Part shown: piece after piece, positions 1 through 11,112 of the stretch
Position numbering within the stretch: the first letter of the stretch is position 1
Layout: each line of letters begins with the position of its first letter
Source: Vombatus ursinus
Lineage: Eukaryota; Chordata; Mammalia; Diprotodontia; Vombatidae
DNA length: 64,000 nucleotides
Direction of reading: 5' to 3'
Assembly: GCF_900497805.2 (NCBI RefSeq)
Contig: NW_020954599.1
Coordinates: 44,739,457 to 44,803,456 of the forward strand
Notes under the pieces: model-generated
The model's database searches: none
Seen by the model: the letters and a program-made list of their open reading frames with translations, nothing else
What the model was told of the DNA's origin: nothing
Program-made: the position numbers and the translations under genes

Positions 1-424
1 ATACCAGTTAGAGGAAGAGGCCACCAGGGCCAAGTGAATTGCCAGGATGAGAAGGCTTCTGTGGCTTGGTGGGAAATAATAGCAAGACAATATAGCAATA
101 AAGGTCACACAAACAGGACAGAGAAACAAGTAGTCAGGGTACATACAGAATAGTAGAAGATAAAAATCTAGCTACTACTTTTAACTTTTCAAGTATCCAT
201 ATATATACAAATGTGCATATAAGCCAATAATCAGACAACACAGACATGGCTGACCTCTTTATGATTTCAAAAGATTGCACCTTTTGAAAGAGATCAAATG
301 CAGAAGGTTTCATGTCTAATATAATTTTTTTCTCTCTCAAAAGTTGTGACTTAAGCCAGGCATTGTACAGAAGTTGCCTTACCGCTATAATTGAGCTGTC
401 ATTGTTCTGGGGTATTTCAGAGAA
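1..424. other. Unassigned non-coding stretch
   Basis: No gene, known repeat or structured element recognised. Short open frames here are AT-rich and match no family I know. Confidence 0.5.
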
Positions 425-530
425 TGATAGAATGCTAGAGCTGGAAGGACAGTAGAGACAGACACATGCAATTCAACTCTCTTATTTCACAGATGAGGAA
501 ACTAGAGCCGAGGATTGAGACATTTAACCC
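425..530 (-). repeat. MIR/THER-type SINE 3' part, antisense
   Basis: Reads 'gaatgctagagctggaagg' and then 'cagatgaggaaact'. This is the reverse complement of the marsupial SINE 3' half (tttcctcatctg, then ccttccagctctaa). It is diverged and lacks the tRNA-like head. Confidence 0.6.
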
Positions 531-1032
531 ATTTTCCAAGTAAACATTTACATTTTGGGTAAATGTTTTAACATCCCTCAACATCCCAGTATGATCTGCA
601 CTGATACTAACATTTTCCCCCCAAAAGCTTCTGAGTAACTTAGAGTAACTTTCCCCCATTTGCCTGCTTTCTCCAATTCCTACCCTCTTAAAAAAGGGAT
701 GGTTGTGGTAGTGGTGGTAGTTGTGCCTAAAACAAGTGTGAGGGAAGAGGTAGACTGAATTTTAAAGGAGAAATAAGGTAGTGGACATGTGTTGGTTTAG
801 AAGACTAAAGGACCAAGAAGCATCCTCGCAGAGGTGAGGGACTTTGGGTGTTTCATACTGCATATACTATCAGACATAGTTACTGTGCTAGTTGGTTTTC
901 TAAACTGAGGTTTACTCTTTCATTTCCATACTTTGTTATTAGGGATGGATTTATGAGGAGGACAAAAGGATATATTAAAAATTATGGTGATGTACAAACA
1001 CAAATTATCAATAAACTAAGATTTTAAGAAGA
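531..1032. other. Unassigned stretch
   Basis: Contains a short GGT/TGG-rich patch near 700-720 but no repeat or gene that I recognise. Confidence 0.45.
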
Positions 1033-1210
1033 GAGTCAGCATGGCTTCATCAAAAATACAACATATAGATTAACTTAAATTTTTAAAATAAGGTTAACTA
1101 TAATGTCATATCAGGAGAATGTCATAGGTAGAATATACCTGGCTTTCAGCAAAGCATCTGATAAAACTACTTATGTTGTCTTTGTGGGTAGGATGGATAG
1201 AGTTTGATAC
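1033..1210 (+). repeat. CR1/L3-type LINE, reverse transcriptase fragment
   Basis: Begins 'gagtcagcatggcttcatca' and contains 'ctggctttcagcaaagcatc'. The second phrase encodes a decayed version of the CR1/L3 RT motif LDFSKAFD (here LAFSKASD). Only about 180 bp survive, with frame loss on either side. The call rests on remembered L3/CR1 sequence. Confidence 0.6.
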
Positions 1211-1214
1211 AATA

Positions 1215-1262
1215 AGAGGGACTTGTAAACAGTAGGTGCTTAATAAATAGTTGTTGAATTCA
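1215..1262 (+). repeat. L2 3' tail fragment
   Basis: 'cagtaggtgcttaataaata' followed by a 'gttgttgaattcaat' end is the standard L2 3' terminus. Only the last ~50 bp are present. Confidence 0.6.
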
Positions 1263-1309
1263 ATCAGACTCAAAGAGTAGTCGATAATCTATCCATGTCC
1301 ATAGAATTA

Positions 1310-1376
1310 ATTAATTTATGAAAAATATTTACTAAATACTTATTATATACCAAGCTGTGTAGTAGGCACTGGTCTT
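1310..1376 (-). repeat. L2 3' tail fragment, antisense
   Basis: 'tttactaaatacttattata' then 'gtagtaggcactgg' is the reverse complement of the L2 end. It abuts a plus-strand L2 ORF2 fragment, so at least two L2 insertion events meet here. Confidence 0.5.
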
Positions 1377-1965
1377 TCCTCAATCCTCATCCTTGAAATC
1401 TCTGCAGCCTTTGTCACTGTCGATTACCCTCTCTTTTTAGATACTCCCACCTGTTTTTTTGTGATTCTGCTTTTTCCTGGTTCTACTTTCTCATTTAATT
1501 ACTTCTCAGTTTCCTTTGCTGAATCTTTATTCATGTCATGCCTACTAACTGTAAGTGTCTCCCGAGACTCTGTCCTGGACTCTCTTCTCTTTTCTCTCTA
1601 TGCTATCTCACTTGGTGACCTTATCAGTTAAGATGGATTCAATTATCATTTCCATGCAAAAAAGTCCAAAAATCTATATGTCTAGCCTAATCTCTGTCCT
1701 GAGCTTCATCACATCACTGCTTGCCTTTTTGGACATCTCAAACTGGATACCCTCTAAGTATCTCAAACTAAACATGTCCAAAACAGAACTCATGGTTTTC
1801 CCTCTCCAAGCCCTTTACTCTTCCCAACTTTCCTATTACTGTCAGGGGCACCCACGTCCTTTTTCTTTCTCTTTCACAAAATATCCCCATCATTTATTTT
1901 GACTGAAGTTCCTCTCATTGCTCATCATTCAAGCTACTGATAAATTTTTATTTGTTAAAAAAATA
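1377..1965 (+). repeat. L2 LINE, ORF2 (reverse transcriptase) fragment
   Basis: Decayed L2 RT sequence. Near 1400 it encodes a string like LEISAAFVTVDYP, matching L2 LDLSAAFDTVDHP. Near 1760 it encodes YLKLNMSKTELMVFP, matching the L2 LNMSKTEL block. An open frame of 115 codons (1555-1902) survives within it, but the whole is interrupted and non-functional. The 3' UTR is missing. Confidence 0.8.
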
Positions 1966-2419
1966 AGTCCCCAGCAGGTGTTTGGAGAGTTGAAGTACCC
2001 AATAAATACTATACCAAACTTTTGTGCCAGGTTTGTGAGCTATTTCTTAAAAATATTGCCTATTTTCTTCCTTCTAACTGGATAAATCATACTTTCATGA
2101 TGATACTACTTATTTCCTCTGAATACCTTCCACCATGATTCCCTGTTCTGGTTCATGGGTTTCCTCATGTGGACAACAATACTCTTCCATCACTTGTATT
2201 ATCTATAGGAGTACCTACTTGCATATCCATATCCCAATTAAGAGTCCCATATTACTGTCCAAAGGAGTCTAAAAAGTTTAATTTATTGGCTTGTATGAAG
2301 ACAATCCAGTTGACCTTGCTTGTTACCCATACTTGGTGCATTTGTTCATAGATACAGGTTTTGTTACTGGTCATCTTCTTGGATATTATTACTTGTAAAC
2401 TAATTACTGGTCCTCTTTG
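1966..2419. other. Unassigned stretch
   Basis: No gene or repeat recognised. A 60-codon open frame at 2169-2351 has no recognisable motif and is treated as chance. Confidence 0.4.
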
Positions 2420-2600
2420 TTGATATTTAATCAGTCAATTAGTTGATGAATCAATCAGTACTCAGTAAGTGCCTCCTAAGTTCCAGCTCTTGTTCTAGGT
2501 GCTGGGGACAAAAATGAATCAGTCCAGTTTTCAAGGAGCTTATATTCTATTGAAGGAGACAATATCCACATAGAGAAGAATGTACAAAATAAATTAAAAA
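2420..2600 (-). repeat. L2 3' end, antisense
   Basis: Begins with the inverted tail ('gatgaatcaatcagtactca') and runs through 'tctaggtgctggggacaaaa' and 'caaggagcttatattcta', the complement of the L2 3' UTR phrases 'gtccccagcacctaga' and 'gagctccttgagggc'. Confidence 0.7.
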
Positions 2601-2798
2601 CAAACACAAGGCAAATACAAGCAACGTTCTTTCTATGTTGTAATAATTACTTTTTGTTTTTATGTGACTTTGAAGATATATGTTGTCATTTTTCTCCATT
2701 TCCTGTTCTTAAAGACATCTTCAAGAACCAAGGTAAATCTCTTTTTACAAATCTTTGGTAGGTATGCTAACCAAGAGCTCATCATTCCTTAAGCCACA

Positions 2799-3068
2799 GG
2801 CAGCTAGATGGTGCAGTAGATTAGAGTGCCAGGTCTGTAGTCAAGATCTCTCATCTTCCTGAGTTCAAATCCAATCTTTGACACTTACTAGCTGTGTGAA
2901 TCACTTAACTGGGCAAATCACTTAACTCTGTTTACCTTAGTTTCCTCACCTGTAAAATGAGCTAGTAAAGGAAATGGCAAACCACTCTAGTATCTTTGCT
3001 AAGAAAACCCCAAATGGGGTCATGGCAAGTCTGACCCAACCAAAAAATGACTGAATAACAACAAATGA
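2799..3068 (+). repeat. MAR1-type SINE (RTE-tailed)
   Basis: Near-complete copy. tRNA-like head 'ggcagctagatggtgcagta', B-box-like 'gagttcaaatcc', CORE-like middle, then the diagnostic tail 'gaaaaccccaaatggggtca' ending in 'ataacaacaaa'. A short internal repeat around 'aatcacttaactgggcaaat' suggests a small duplication near 2900-2930. The tail resembles RTE 3' ends, consistent with RTE mobilisation. Confidence 0.85.
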
Positions 3069-3179
3069 TCTGAAAATCCAAATTCTATTCTCAGTAATCA
3101 CATTCATATGCAATGCTTCTCCCAAATCTACCTTTTTGTTTTAAAGTCCTAACTTTTCATCAGCAGTAGTGAAGAATTC

Positions 3180-3312
3180 TCCCTCATGACACTGTGAGCT
3201 CCTTGAGGGCAGAGACGTGTCTTTTGTCTTTCCTCACATCCCCAACACTCAGCACAGCGTTTAGTACATAGCAAGTGCTTAATAAATGCTTGTTGACTGA
3301 CTGACTAATGAA
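3180..3312 (+). repeat. L2 3' end
   Basis: Classic L2 3' UTR: 'gtgagctccttgagggcaga', then 'agcaagtgcttaataaatgc' and the terminal 'ttgttgactgactgact'. Well preserved but only the last ~130 bp. Confidence 0.8.
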
Positions 3313-3483
3313 AATATTAGATGTGTCCCTAACATCGCCGAACTTCATGATTTCTGATCATGACATCTAGGTTCCTTTTAGCAGAATTTTTTGGTCATCT
3401 ATTCCCATATGAATCAGGGAAGAGAGAAAGGGATTGTCAGGTTTAAAAAGTTTCAGGAGGCTCCCTATGAAAAATAGGGATTA

Positions 3484-3600
3484 TAATGTATGTGTACATA
3501 CATATGTATGTACTCTATGCACATATATATATATGTACTCTATACACACATGTGTATATATATGTATATGTATGCCTATGTATCTGTATACTTCATGGAG
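3484..3600. repeat. TG/TA-rich low-complexity tract
   Basis: Irregular (TATG/CATA) dinucleotide-type sequence. Open frames rich in Tyr, Ile and His here are artefacts. Confidence 0.8.
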
Positions 3601-3699
3601 AGTCTCCTGAAACTTGTTAAATCTTTCCTTTTCTGGTGATTCATATGAAGATACATGATAAAAGAATTCTGTCAAAATGAACCTAGACATCATGCTCAG

Positions 3700-3782
3700 A
3701 GATTATGAAATATATGTGTATGTATATAATATGTACACATACACATACACACATATAAAAACACACACATATACGTATACTA
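3700..3782. repeat. CA/TA-rich low-complexity tract
   Basis: Irregular mixture of TATG, CACA and TACA units. No gene. Confidence 0.75.
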
Positions 3783-4069
3783 TCTCGAGAAGACAGCATA
3801 CCCCTTAATTATTCATGTCAGGACATTGTATGGCACCTTAGGACCCCCTAGTAGGAAGTCCCCAGTACCACTACTTGGATCCTCTACCTCTGGTCTTCCT
3901 CTGAATGACCTCTCTTCTGGCAGGACTTCTGTATCTACATCATCCTTCCATGAAGCATAGTAAGCTACTTTCTCCTCAGGAAATCTAACTCTATACTATA
4001 TCATCAAAATCTCATACCTGTTACACAGCTCCAAGTCCTTCCCTTTGTCTTCTCTGTCATATTCTTCTA

Positions 4070-4305
4070 ACCAGTAGTTAGACTTAATGTTGGAAAGATC
4101 TGAGTTAAAATCATTCCCTAGATACTTGTTAGCTATGTGACTCTGAGCTAGTCAATTAACCTTGGGGTCTCAGTTCCCTCATCTGTAATAGAGAAAATAA
4201 TGGCACCTAACTCACAGAGTTGTTGTGTGGATCAAATGAGATAACTTATATAAAGAGTTCTGTAAATCTTAAGTCCAATATGGTATCCACTATCATTATC
4301 CTCTA
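4070..4305 (+). repeat. THER1/MIR CORE-SINE
   Basis: Diverged plus-strand copy. It has 'ttagctatgtgactctgagc', then 'cagttccctcatctgtaa', 'aatgagataacttatataaa' and a weak end near 'atccactatcattat'. The order of these blocks matches the THER1 CORE-SINE. Confidence 0.75.
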
Positions 4306-6654
4306 ATAGCATGACAGAAATTAGGTTTCTCTTATGTCTCCTATGAGTCCTTTTTTTCCCTTTCCTTCTTTGTTTTCCTTTTGAAGCACTTATTAATTTT
4401 TATTTTTAAGAACCATCTCAGTATCTCTGATAAGCTAAAAAGTAAAGGGCCATTCCTGCATTCCATTCACCTTCTCTGTCAGTGAGAAGACCAACCTGTA
4501 CTTTGTATATACATAGCTGTTGCTTGGCATTGGTAGAAATACAAACATCGTGTACTCTCTGCAGGTCACTGTAAATTCAAGAACTTCTTCCTAGCTTGAT
4601 TAATGATTAGGCATGAAATTCCCAAGTCATAAAATCCACTGAGTTATAAAACCCATTTAGGAAGTAAAATCTGTTTTAAAACTTTTCTGCTAAAGTTGAC
4701 CTTAAAAAATTATTTTAAAAGTGCTCATACAAAATGACTGAAAACAGAAACAAGTGAATTTATGGACCAGAATAAATATACATTTTTTTTTACAATAGCC
4801 AATGTAATTATTTATTATTTAAGTACAATAATGAATTTTCCTGAGTGGCATTTAAACTAGGTATTAGGCAATGAAAAGTCATTCAAGATTCAGCTGAAAA
4901 ACTTTGCCAGTTAAGTTTGAAATTATCTTTTTTGGGACAATGGAATCCATAGTATTGCTGTTGAGTCAAAGCAGCATTCTACTTGAAAATTATGAAAGTA
5001 TCAACAGACTATGTTTTAATAAGAAATTTTTATGATAATGTCTCACCTGTGTGAATAAAAGTAAATAGAAATAGTAGAATGATTATGGGAAATGGAATTT
5101 TTATCTTCAGTCTTACTGTGGATGGCAGTTCCCATGACAAAAAGGTGGACAATTCATCTACTTGGTTCTAACATTTGTTGCTTAAGATCATTTGCCTTCC
5201 AACAGTAGTTTATAGCACTGGAAAACTTGAGTGGAAGAGGCTAAAATGCTCGAGCACATTCCTCGCTTGATGGGGCCGGTAGTGATGCCCAAAGATTTTG
5301 AAATCTGATCAGGAGAATGATAAGTTCCCTCTTCATTCTTGTCTGCAGTGCCAACTGAAAATATTTGTAGCAATATCTGGAAGATGCAGGGAAGATAGAG
5401 CCAGCAGATTTATGAGCCCTTCAAATGGGGGAGAAGGAGGAGGAATGCTTAGTCTTTCAGAACTAGCTGAATCCATAAACATCTGGTAAAACCCTATTCA
5501 CATACACAAAACTGTTTAATCAAAATTGTTTGGGAGCTAGCTTTACCTTATGGGTATGGACATCGGAGTTAAGGAAAGGAACCTATTGAGCTGAGATCAG
5601 TATAATACTCAAGGTTTGGCATATTCACAGCTTGAAGCAAGCCCTGATTTTGCCACCATTTTGTCTGTAGGCATTTTCTTCCCTTTTGCTCTCTCTTGAT
5701 TAAATCTTACTACAGTGGCCAAAATGAAGACCAAATGCATTTGCTGGAGAGTTGTTTTTTTTTGCAATGGGATGGCTCCTAAAATTTTCAACTGTTTAAA
5801 TGTAAATATTGCAGTTTTTAAAGGGACATTTTTCAATGAAGAAAGTATCTACTTTCATCAGTTTGTGAACCCACCATATAGTAGGCATGCACATTGGAAC
5901 AGGTAGGCCTGGTTGAGAATATCCTGCAAGTGATGATATATTTATAATTAGCTGGTGGGTGTTAATGTGAGACTGTTTCAAGGTTTAGAAATTGTGAAGC
6001 TTTGCAGGGATTGAGCAGACAATCTAATCCAACAAGCATCTTTTAAAAAATATCTTATTTTAGAGTTTTATTGACATTTTTATACCAGACAATCAACAAA
6101 ACAACAAATCAAGTCCTAATTTATAGTATTTGTTGGTTTGTGAGGTGTACACGTGAGCTCAGAAATTTTAACATTCAGTTCTCCAAGCTTTTTGGAGCTG
6201 CACAGTATAGTCAGTACACCCTTATAAAGAAAGGCTTCCAAAAGGTAATGGCTCATGAATTAAGCCTTGAAGGAACCTGGGGATTTCAGAAGAAAATAGC
6301 ATTTACTCTGAGGGAAATATAGAGGAGGAGAGAGGGTGCTAAAGTGTCTGAGTGGGCAGTATCTACTTATGTGAAAATTTTTTTTTCTCCAATGGTTCTC
6401 TTTTTGATCCAGTTTTAACTTTTAATTTTATTTATTAAGCATTTTAAAAATCTTTAAATTCTATTTGACATTTGTGTAGTTTGGGACCAGGAAGCCCTAG
6501 TTTTCTTTTTTGGAGATAGGGGAGAATATAGACAAAGATATATAGGGGAAATGGTTTTAGAGAGGTTAGTATGATAGTATCCGCATGGGGGGAAGGCCTA
6601 TAAGAGACTACAGAAGATATTACCACTGCAGAAAGTCCACTGGTTGGATTAGAT
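4306..6654. other. Long unassigned stretch
   Basis: About 2.3 kb in which I recognise no repeat and no gene. Several frames of 60-83 codons exist (for example 5188-5373 minus and 6071-6322 plus). None shows a domain, and none has convincing splice or codon support. A poly-T run lies at 5755-5762. Confidence 0.45.
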
Positions 6655-6786
6655 GGAAGAGTATGAAGGAAATAGGACACCATGGGCCCAGGAGTAAGAA
6701 GCCATGCATTTTATTTCAGCTCACACTAGCCACATGGCCTAAGGCAAGTCACCTGACTTCCAGTATCTTCCTTATCTGTGTATAGC
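6655..6786 (+). repeat. MIR/THER SINE fragment
   Basis: 'aagaagccatgcattttatt' then 'tagccacatggcctaaggca', 'agtcacctgactt' and 'tccttatctgtgta' give the SINE mid-section in order. Head and tail are not clear. Confidence 0.6.
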
Positions 6787-7333
6787 ACCCTTCTGAGATC
6801 ACTTTCCCAACCTTCATTTTCACTGGCAAGTAGGGTTCCTAGAGGATAGCTCCTACTTCTCTCCTCAGGGTTTTAGGGGTAGCCTTGAGGTTTACAGTTC
6901 ATAAGCCTCCATTGGACATGGTTTCCTCAATATTAATCAAATGTGGTGAGGTACACTTGTAGGGAGTGTGTTGGGGCATTCTTTTATCTCTTTTTGGATT
7001 CTCTACCAAATTTTCTTTGGTGCAAAGTGCTGGTAATAGATTATTTGCTCTCCTTGCTCAGCTGGGAGGGATCCTGTAAGATGCTACACCCCCACTGATG
7101 GCTCAATCCATTATTGGGCTGGGTCAAACAGGTTGCTGGTCTATTATGCTGGCTTCTTATTGGACTTCCAAGAAGGTTTTCTACTGCTACCAGCTTCAGG
7201 AGTCTCTGTTACCAGCTCCAATGGCTGAAAGTACCTTGGATGGCTCTACTGATTTTGGTTCTATACTTGGTGGAGGTTCCTTCATTGATGATGATTCTAT
7301 TCATTTTCAAACTTTCTCGTTCCCCCTGACCCT
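6787..7333. other. Unassigned stretch
   Basis: No repeat family or gene recognised. The open frames at 7098-7379 and 7114-7329 run into the microsatellite and are not supported. Confidence 0.4.
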
Positions 7334-7334
7334 C

Positions 7335-7376
<42 letters not shown>

Positions 7377-7390
7377 TAGATAGATAGAGG

Positions 7391-7441
<51 letters not shown>
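7334..7441. repeat. Compound microsatellite (CA)n-(GATA)n-(GA)n
   Basis: About 39 bp of uninterrupted CA (7336-7374), three to four GATA units (7374-7388), a short G run, then about 48 bp of uninterrupted GA (7392-7439). Long pure arrays suggest high mutability. Confidence 0.98.
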
Positions 7442-7443
<2 letters not shown>

Positions 7444-7726
7444 AAGTTCCTGGAAAACCACTAGGGAAGAGTGAGAGATTATCTGCTCAGAATCTTTTGA
7501 ATGTGAACTCAGTTCTGGCTCCTCAGACAACCGAAAGAGTACTCATCAACATATAGCACCAGCCTCTTAGTCACCTACAGCAGAAAGAAGGTTTAGTAAG
7601 CTTCTCTGAATTAGATTAGAGCTGCACATGCTGTGTATAACCCACCAGGAAGGGCAAATATGGGCATGCTCCAAGGACTAGGACCTCTTTGAACAGTGTC
7701 TCCCACAACATTTAAAATGAATGAAT
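7442..7726. other. Unassigned stretch
   Basis: Nothing recognised between the microsatellite and the next SINE tail. Confidence 0.4.
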
Positions 7727-7785
7727 TAGACTAAATGATTTCTAAGACTCCTTTTTTCTTTAACATTCTATGAGTCCATGAAAAA
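7727..7785 (+). repeat. SINE 3' tail fragment
   Basis: 'attagactaaatgatttcta' followed by 'aacattctatgagtcc' matches the marsupial SINE end 'ggactagatgacctctaag...tctatgatcc'. Confidence 0.5.
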
Positions 7786-8848
7786 GGAATAGGAGCTGGC
7801 CAAGGATAAGGTACCTGCTGCTTCTTGGAAGGGCCTGAGGCTGGGCTTGTAATGGGAATGCTACATTTTCTCTTTCTCATTCTCTGTCTTTGCTCCGCCA
7901 TCTATCCCTCTAAGAGAGAAGCCTTTAGTCATCCCATGCTCATTGTTTCCATTTCCTTCAAAACAAGATTTTTAGAGCTCATGCCTCTTCCTTCTCCAGG
8001 CTGATACACACTTGTTGTTCCTGCTGGTAACATCCTCCTCTAACTATCCCTCAGGGAGAATGTTGTTGCTATCCTTTGTTCTTGCACCTGAAACAAATAG
8101 TTGCATGCCTTTATTTTAGGAACAAAATCTCCCAAGAAAAAATTTATTAGCAGAAATATCATCCAGAAAATTGTTCCTGGCTATTTTGTCGTTGTTCTCC
8201 TTCATTCAGTTTCTCTTAACAAACAAGTTATTCTTTTGTCACTGGTCTTAAACCGTTTAATATCTCCTTATGTTTCTACTCCTCCACACACATTATAGTA
8301 GCCAGAGCCCTACCAGATTGGGATTGTCAATTAAGAAAACCTAAAAAAATGGACATGTCTAATACTTCTAAGATTGAGTCCTCTAATAACACAAATTGTG
8401 ATTTAAGAAAAGATACATTTTATTGTCAAAGATTGGGAAAAATGCTGAATTTTTTTTATCAGGAGTTATGTAAACACATTTTTCCTGACTCCACATATCT
8501 TATACACACTCAAAGAAAGTGATTAGTGGTATCTATAAGGTGTTTCTTTCTATCTGAATGGACTGCATTGTTTTTTAACCTGAAAAAAAATATATATATG
8601 TATACATTTTCATGGATAAAATCATTTAAAATATGTAACAGGACCCATCCATTTCTAATTTCTTATTTATACAGGGGTGGTTGAAAATGTAGCAAGTAGG
8701 AAATTTGTCAGACTGGTGATTGATTGAATTCCATAATTCTGGAGTTTTAATTATGTTAAGCACTGATTATGCCTTGTATGTCAGCTGTAATATGGTCTTA
8801 TCTTGACCTTGATGCTATGATGCATTATGTAACTATCAACATAGATTC
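7786..8848. other. Unassigned stretch
   Basis: About 1.1 kb with no recognised element. A 65-codon frame at 8101-8298 has no recognisable motif. A short TA tract lies near 8590. Confidence 0.4.
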
Positions 8849-8971
8849 AATTAATTAATTAATTTAATTTAATCTTTAATTAATTTAATTTAATTAATTA
8901 ATTTAATTTAATTAATTTAATTAATAATTAATTTAATTAATTAATTTAATTAATAATTAATTTAATTTAAT
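8849..8971. repeat. AATT-rich minisatellite
   Basis: About 120 bp built only from ATTAATTA and TTTAATTTAA units with no G and almost no C. The array is locally self-complementary and could form cruciform or slipped structures. No gene. Confidence 0.95.
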
Positions 8972-10164
8972 CTTCCTAAATTATTATACATCACTACATT
9001 ATTCAGCTACGTGAGTCGTTGACATACCTTTGCAATTACTCAATTCACTTTCTATCGCTTTTTCAACAACTGCATTATTTTATGTAGATGCTATTTCTTT
9101 TTCTTGCATTTCTTTTTCTTATTTTTTTTTCCTTCTTTCTTATTTACTTGTGGAAAACTTATTTCTAAAGAGTAGAAATGGAGTTAATATATAATCAGAG
9201 GATTGAGGGAAGATAATGGAAATAGGAAAAAGAAAGATGTATTTTCCTCTTGAAAATGAAGGCAGCCTTTTTCTTAAAGCTGTCTCTATTAACGTTGGAG
9301 TGCCAAGCAGAGGAAGATACCTGAATAAGATTTGATTTGTTTGCTATTTATGGATATAAAGAACATTTTTTGCTTTTCTACAAATAAACTGTAAAGCAGC
9401 TACCAATCCCAATAACAACCATGTGAAGACAATGTCTAATGTGTGGAAAATCTGCTAACTTTTTCCTGCAATGTTGACCAACGTTGAAAACCAATCCAAG
9501 TTCCTGAAAGGATATAAAAATAGTTTTGGTTGTTAGGGTGGGGTCAGCAGGGGATGTTGGTCTGGGGAGAGAGAGAATGACTTTTCTCTCATTTCCCTGG
9601 TGGGTTTGGGGGGCTGTGGTTATAAAAAAAAACTGCTTGGGTGAAGTCTCTTCTGAATCACTTCTCCTGCAAAATATTTCCTTAACTGAAAATGTCTTTT
9701 CACATTGTTTAGGAAAACACAGCTGTAGATCCTGACCTCTCAGCCTCATCCCTTTCTTTCCTTTTGCTTCTTTTTTGTACATGTAGGCCACACCTGGGAA
9801 CCATTTCTCTTTAAAAGTAGCATACCAGGAAATAGGAAGTGGAGTTCATAAAGTTGCTTTTCTTTTCTGCTTTATGGGAAGCAAAACTTAAATCCACTGG
9901 CAGAGAACAGCATCAAAGATAATAAAGATGCATTTCACTTCTATGGAAAAAATGCAGAACTTCATTTCTTATGTATTCTCTGGCATTCCAAGGTAAATTA
10001 TGCATAAAAATGAAAGATACAGGTATATACTTATAGATGCAGCAGAATGGTGATATGGTCTCGGTTAGATTAAAATAAAACAAAAATAAACTTTTTTCTA
10101 TTGGTTCGGGAAAAGTAGCTTTTTTCTCTTATCTTAATCCTTCTCTCTATTTTTTCTGATTGAA
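8972..10164. other. Unassigned stretch with a 137-codon minus frame
   Basis: No repeat recognised. The frame at 9378-9791 (minus) starts MAYMYKKEAKGKKG and shows no domain or signal. An opposing open frame overlaps it at 9526-9735. I do not call it a gene. Confidence 0.4.
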
Positions 10165-10238
10165 TGAATGAATCAATCAACAAATATTTATTAAATGCTT
10201 ACTAAATGCCAGGTTCTGTGTTAGACACTGGGGATATA
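10165..10238 (-). repeat. L2 3' tail, antisense
   Basis: 'aatcaatcaacaaatattta' then 'gtgttagacactggggatat' is the reverse complement of the L2 terminus. A plus-strand SINE directly follows. Confidence 0.7.
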
Positions 10239-10475
10239 GATGCAACTAGGTGGTGTTGGAATCAGCATCAAGAAGACAGGTTTAAATCCTCCATCAGACA
10301 CTAACTTAGCTGTGTGACTGTGGGCAAGCCATTTAACTTCTGTTTGCCTCAGTTTCCTTGTTTATCATATGGGGATAATAATAGCATCTAGAGGATTGTG
10401 GTGAGAATCAAACAAATTAACATGTGAAAAGTGCTTTACAAACCTTAAAACATCATATAACAGTAGCTACTATTA
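10239..10475 (+). repeat. THER1/MIR CORE-SINE
   Basis: Starts 'gatgcaactaggtggtgttg', with 'cttagctgtgtgactgtggg', 'gtttgcctcagtttccttg', 'ggggataataatagcatcta' and 'agtgctttacaaacctt'. All CORE-SINE blocks are in order, with moderate divergence. Confidence 0.85.
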
Positions 10476-10969
10476 AAGCATGAAAACTCAATTTAGACCT
10501 TTAGAGTTATTAAAAACAGCAGTTACCAAAAGTAAACACATCTTTCAAATTTTTATCAGGCAGCTTTCGATTTGGAGGCTGGGCATATTCATTTTTCTTT
10601 CTTTCTTAGGGAGAATGTATTATGTTTAACACACTTTCATATTTCTAATTTCAAGGGGAAAAAAGAAGAAAACATCACACTAAATAATCCACTGTAAGGC
10701 AAGGGTCTGTCTTGGTCTTCTTTAATCCGTTAGCACATAAGCATTTAGAATATAGAGTCAGAAACTGAGATTGCTATGTAGAAGCTTGTATATTGTGTGC
10801 ATTGAAGAGACAATAATTTAGAACTGGATAACTATGTAGCATTAGACCTTGTACTTTTATTATTGTTCTTTTGCTTGTATTCCTTTCTTATATTTTATTT
10901 CTATATTGGTCTGCCATCTTGCTTTTCTTTTTTCATATTCCAGTCTTTAAGCTTATAGGATCATGGATT
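10476..10969. other. Unassigned stretch
   Basis: AT-rich sequence with nothing recognised. Confidence 0.4.
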
Positions 10970-11112
10970 TATAAATGAGGAAATTTGGAGGTGAAGTAAT
11001 TTACCAAGGGCGTAGAGTGACTTCATATATTTACATGGTGGTAGAATTTGAACCCAATTTCTCTGACTCCAAAACCAGTGCTCTTTCTATTATGTCAATC
11101 TGCTTCTTCTCT
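10970..11112 (-). repeat. MIR/THER SINE, antisense
   Basis: 'ataaatgaggaaatttggag', then 'agaatttgaacccaatttct' and 'accagtgctctttctattat', are complements of the SINE body, B box and head. Confidence 0.65.

Noticed and set aside
5188-5373. 61-codon minus frame that looks protein-like (SLGITTGPIKRG)
   Set aside because: No family recognised, an opposite-strand frame overlaps, and there is no start context or neighbouring exon.
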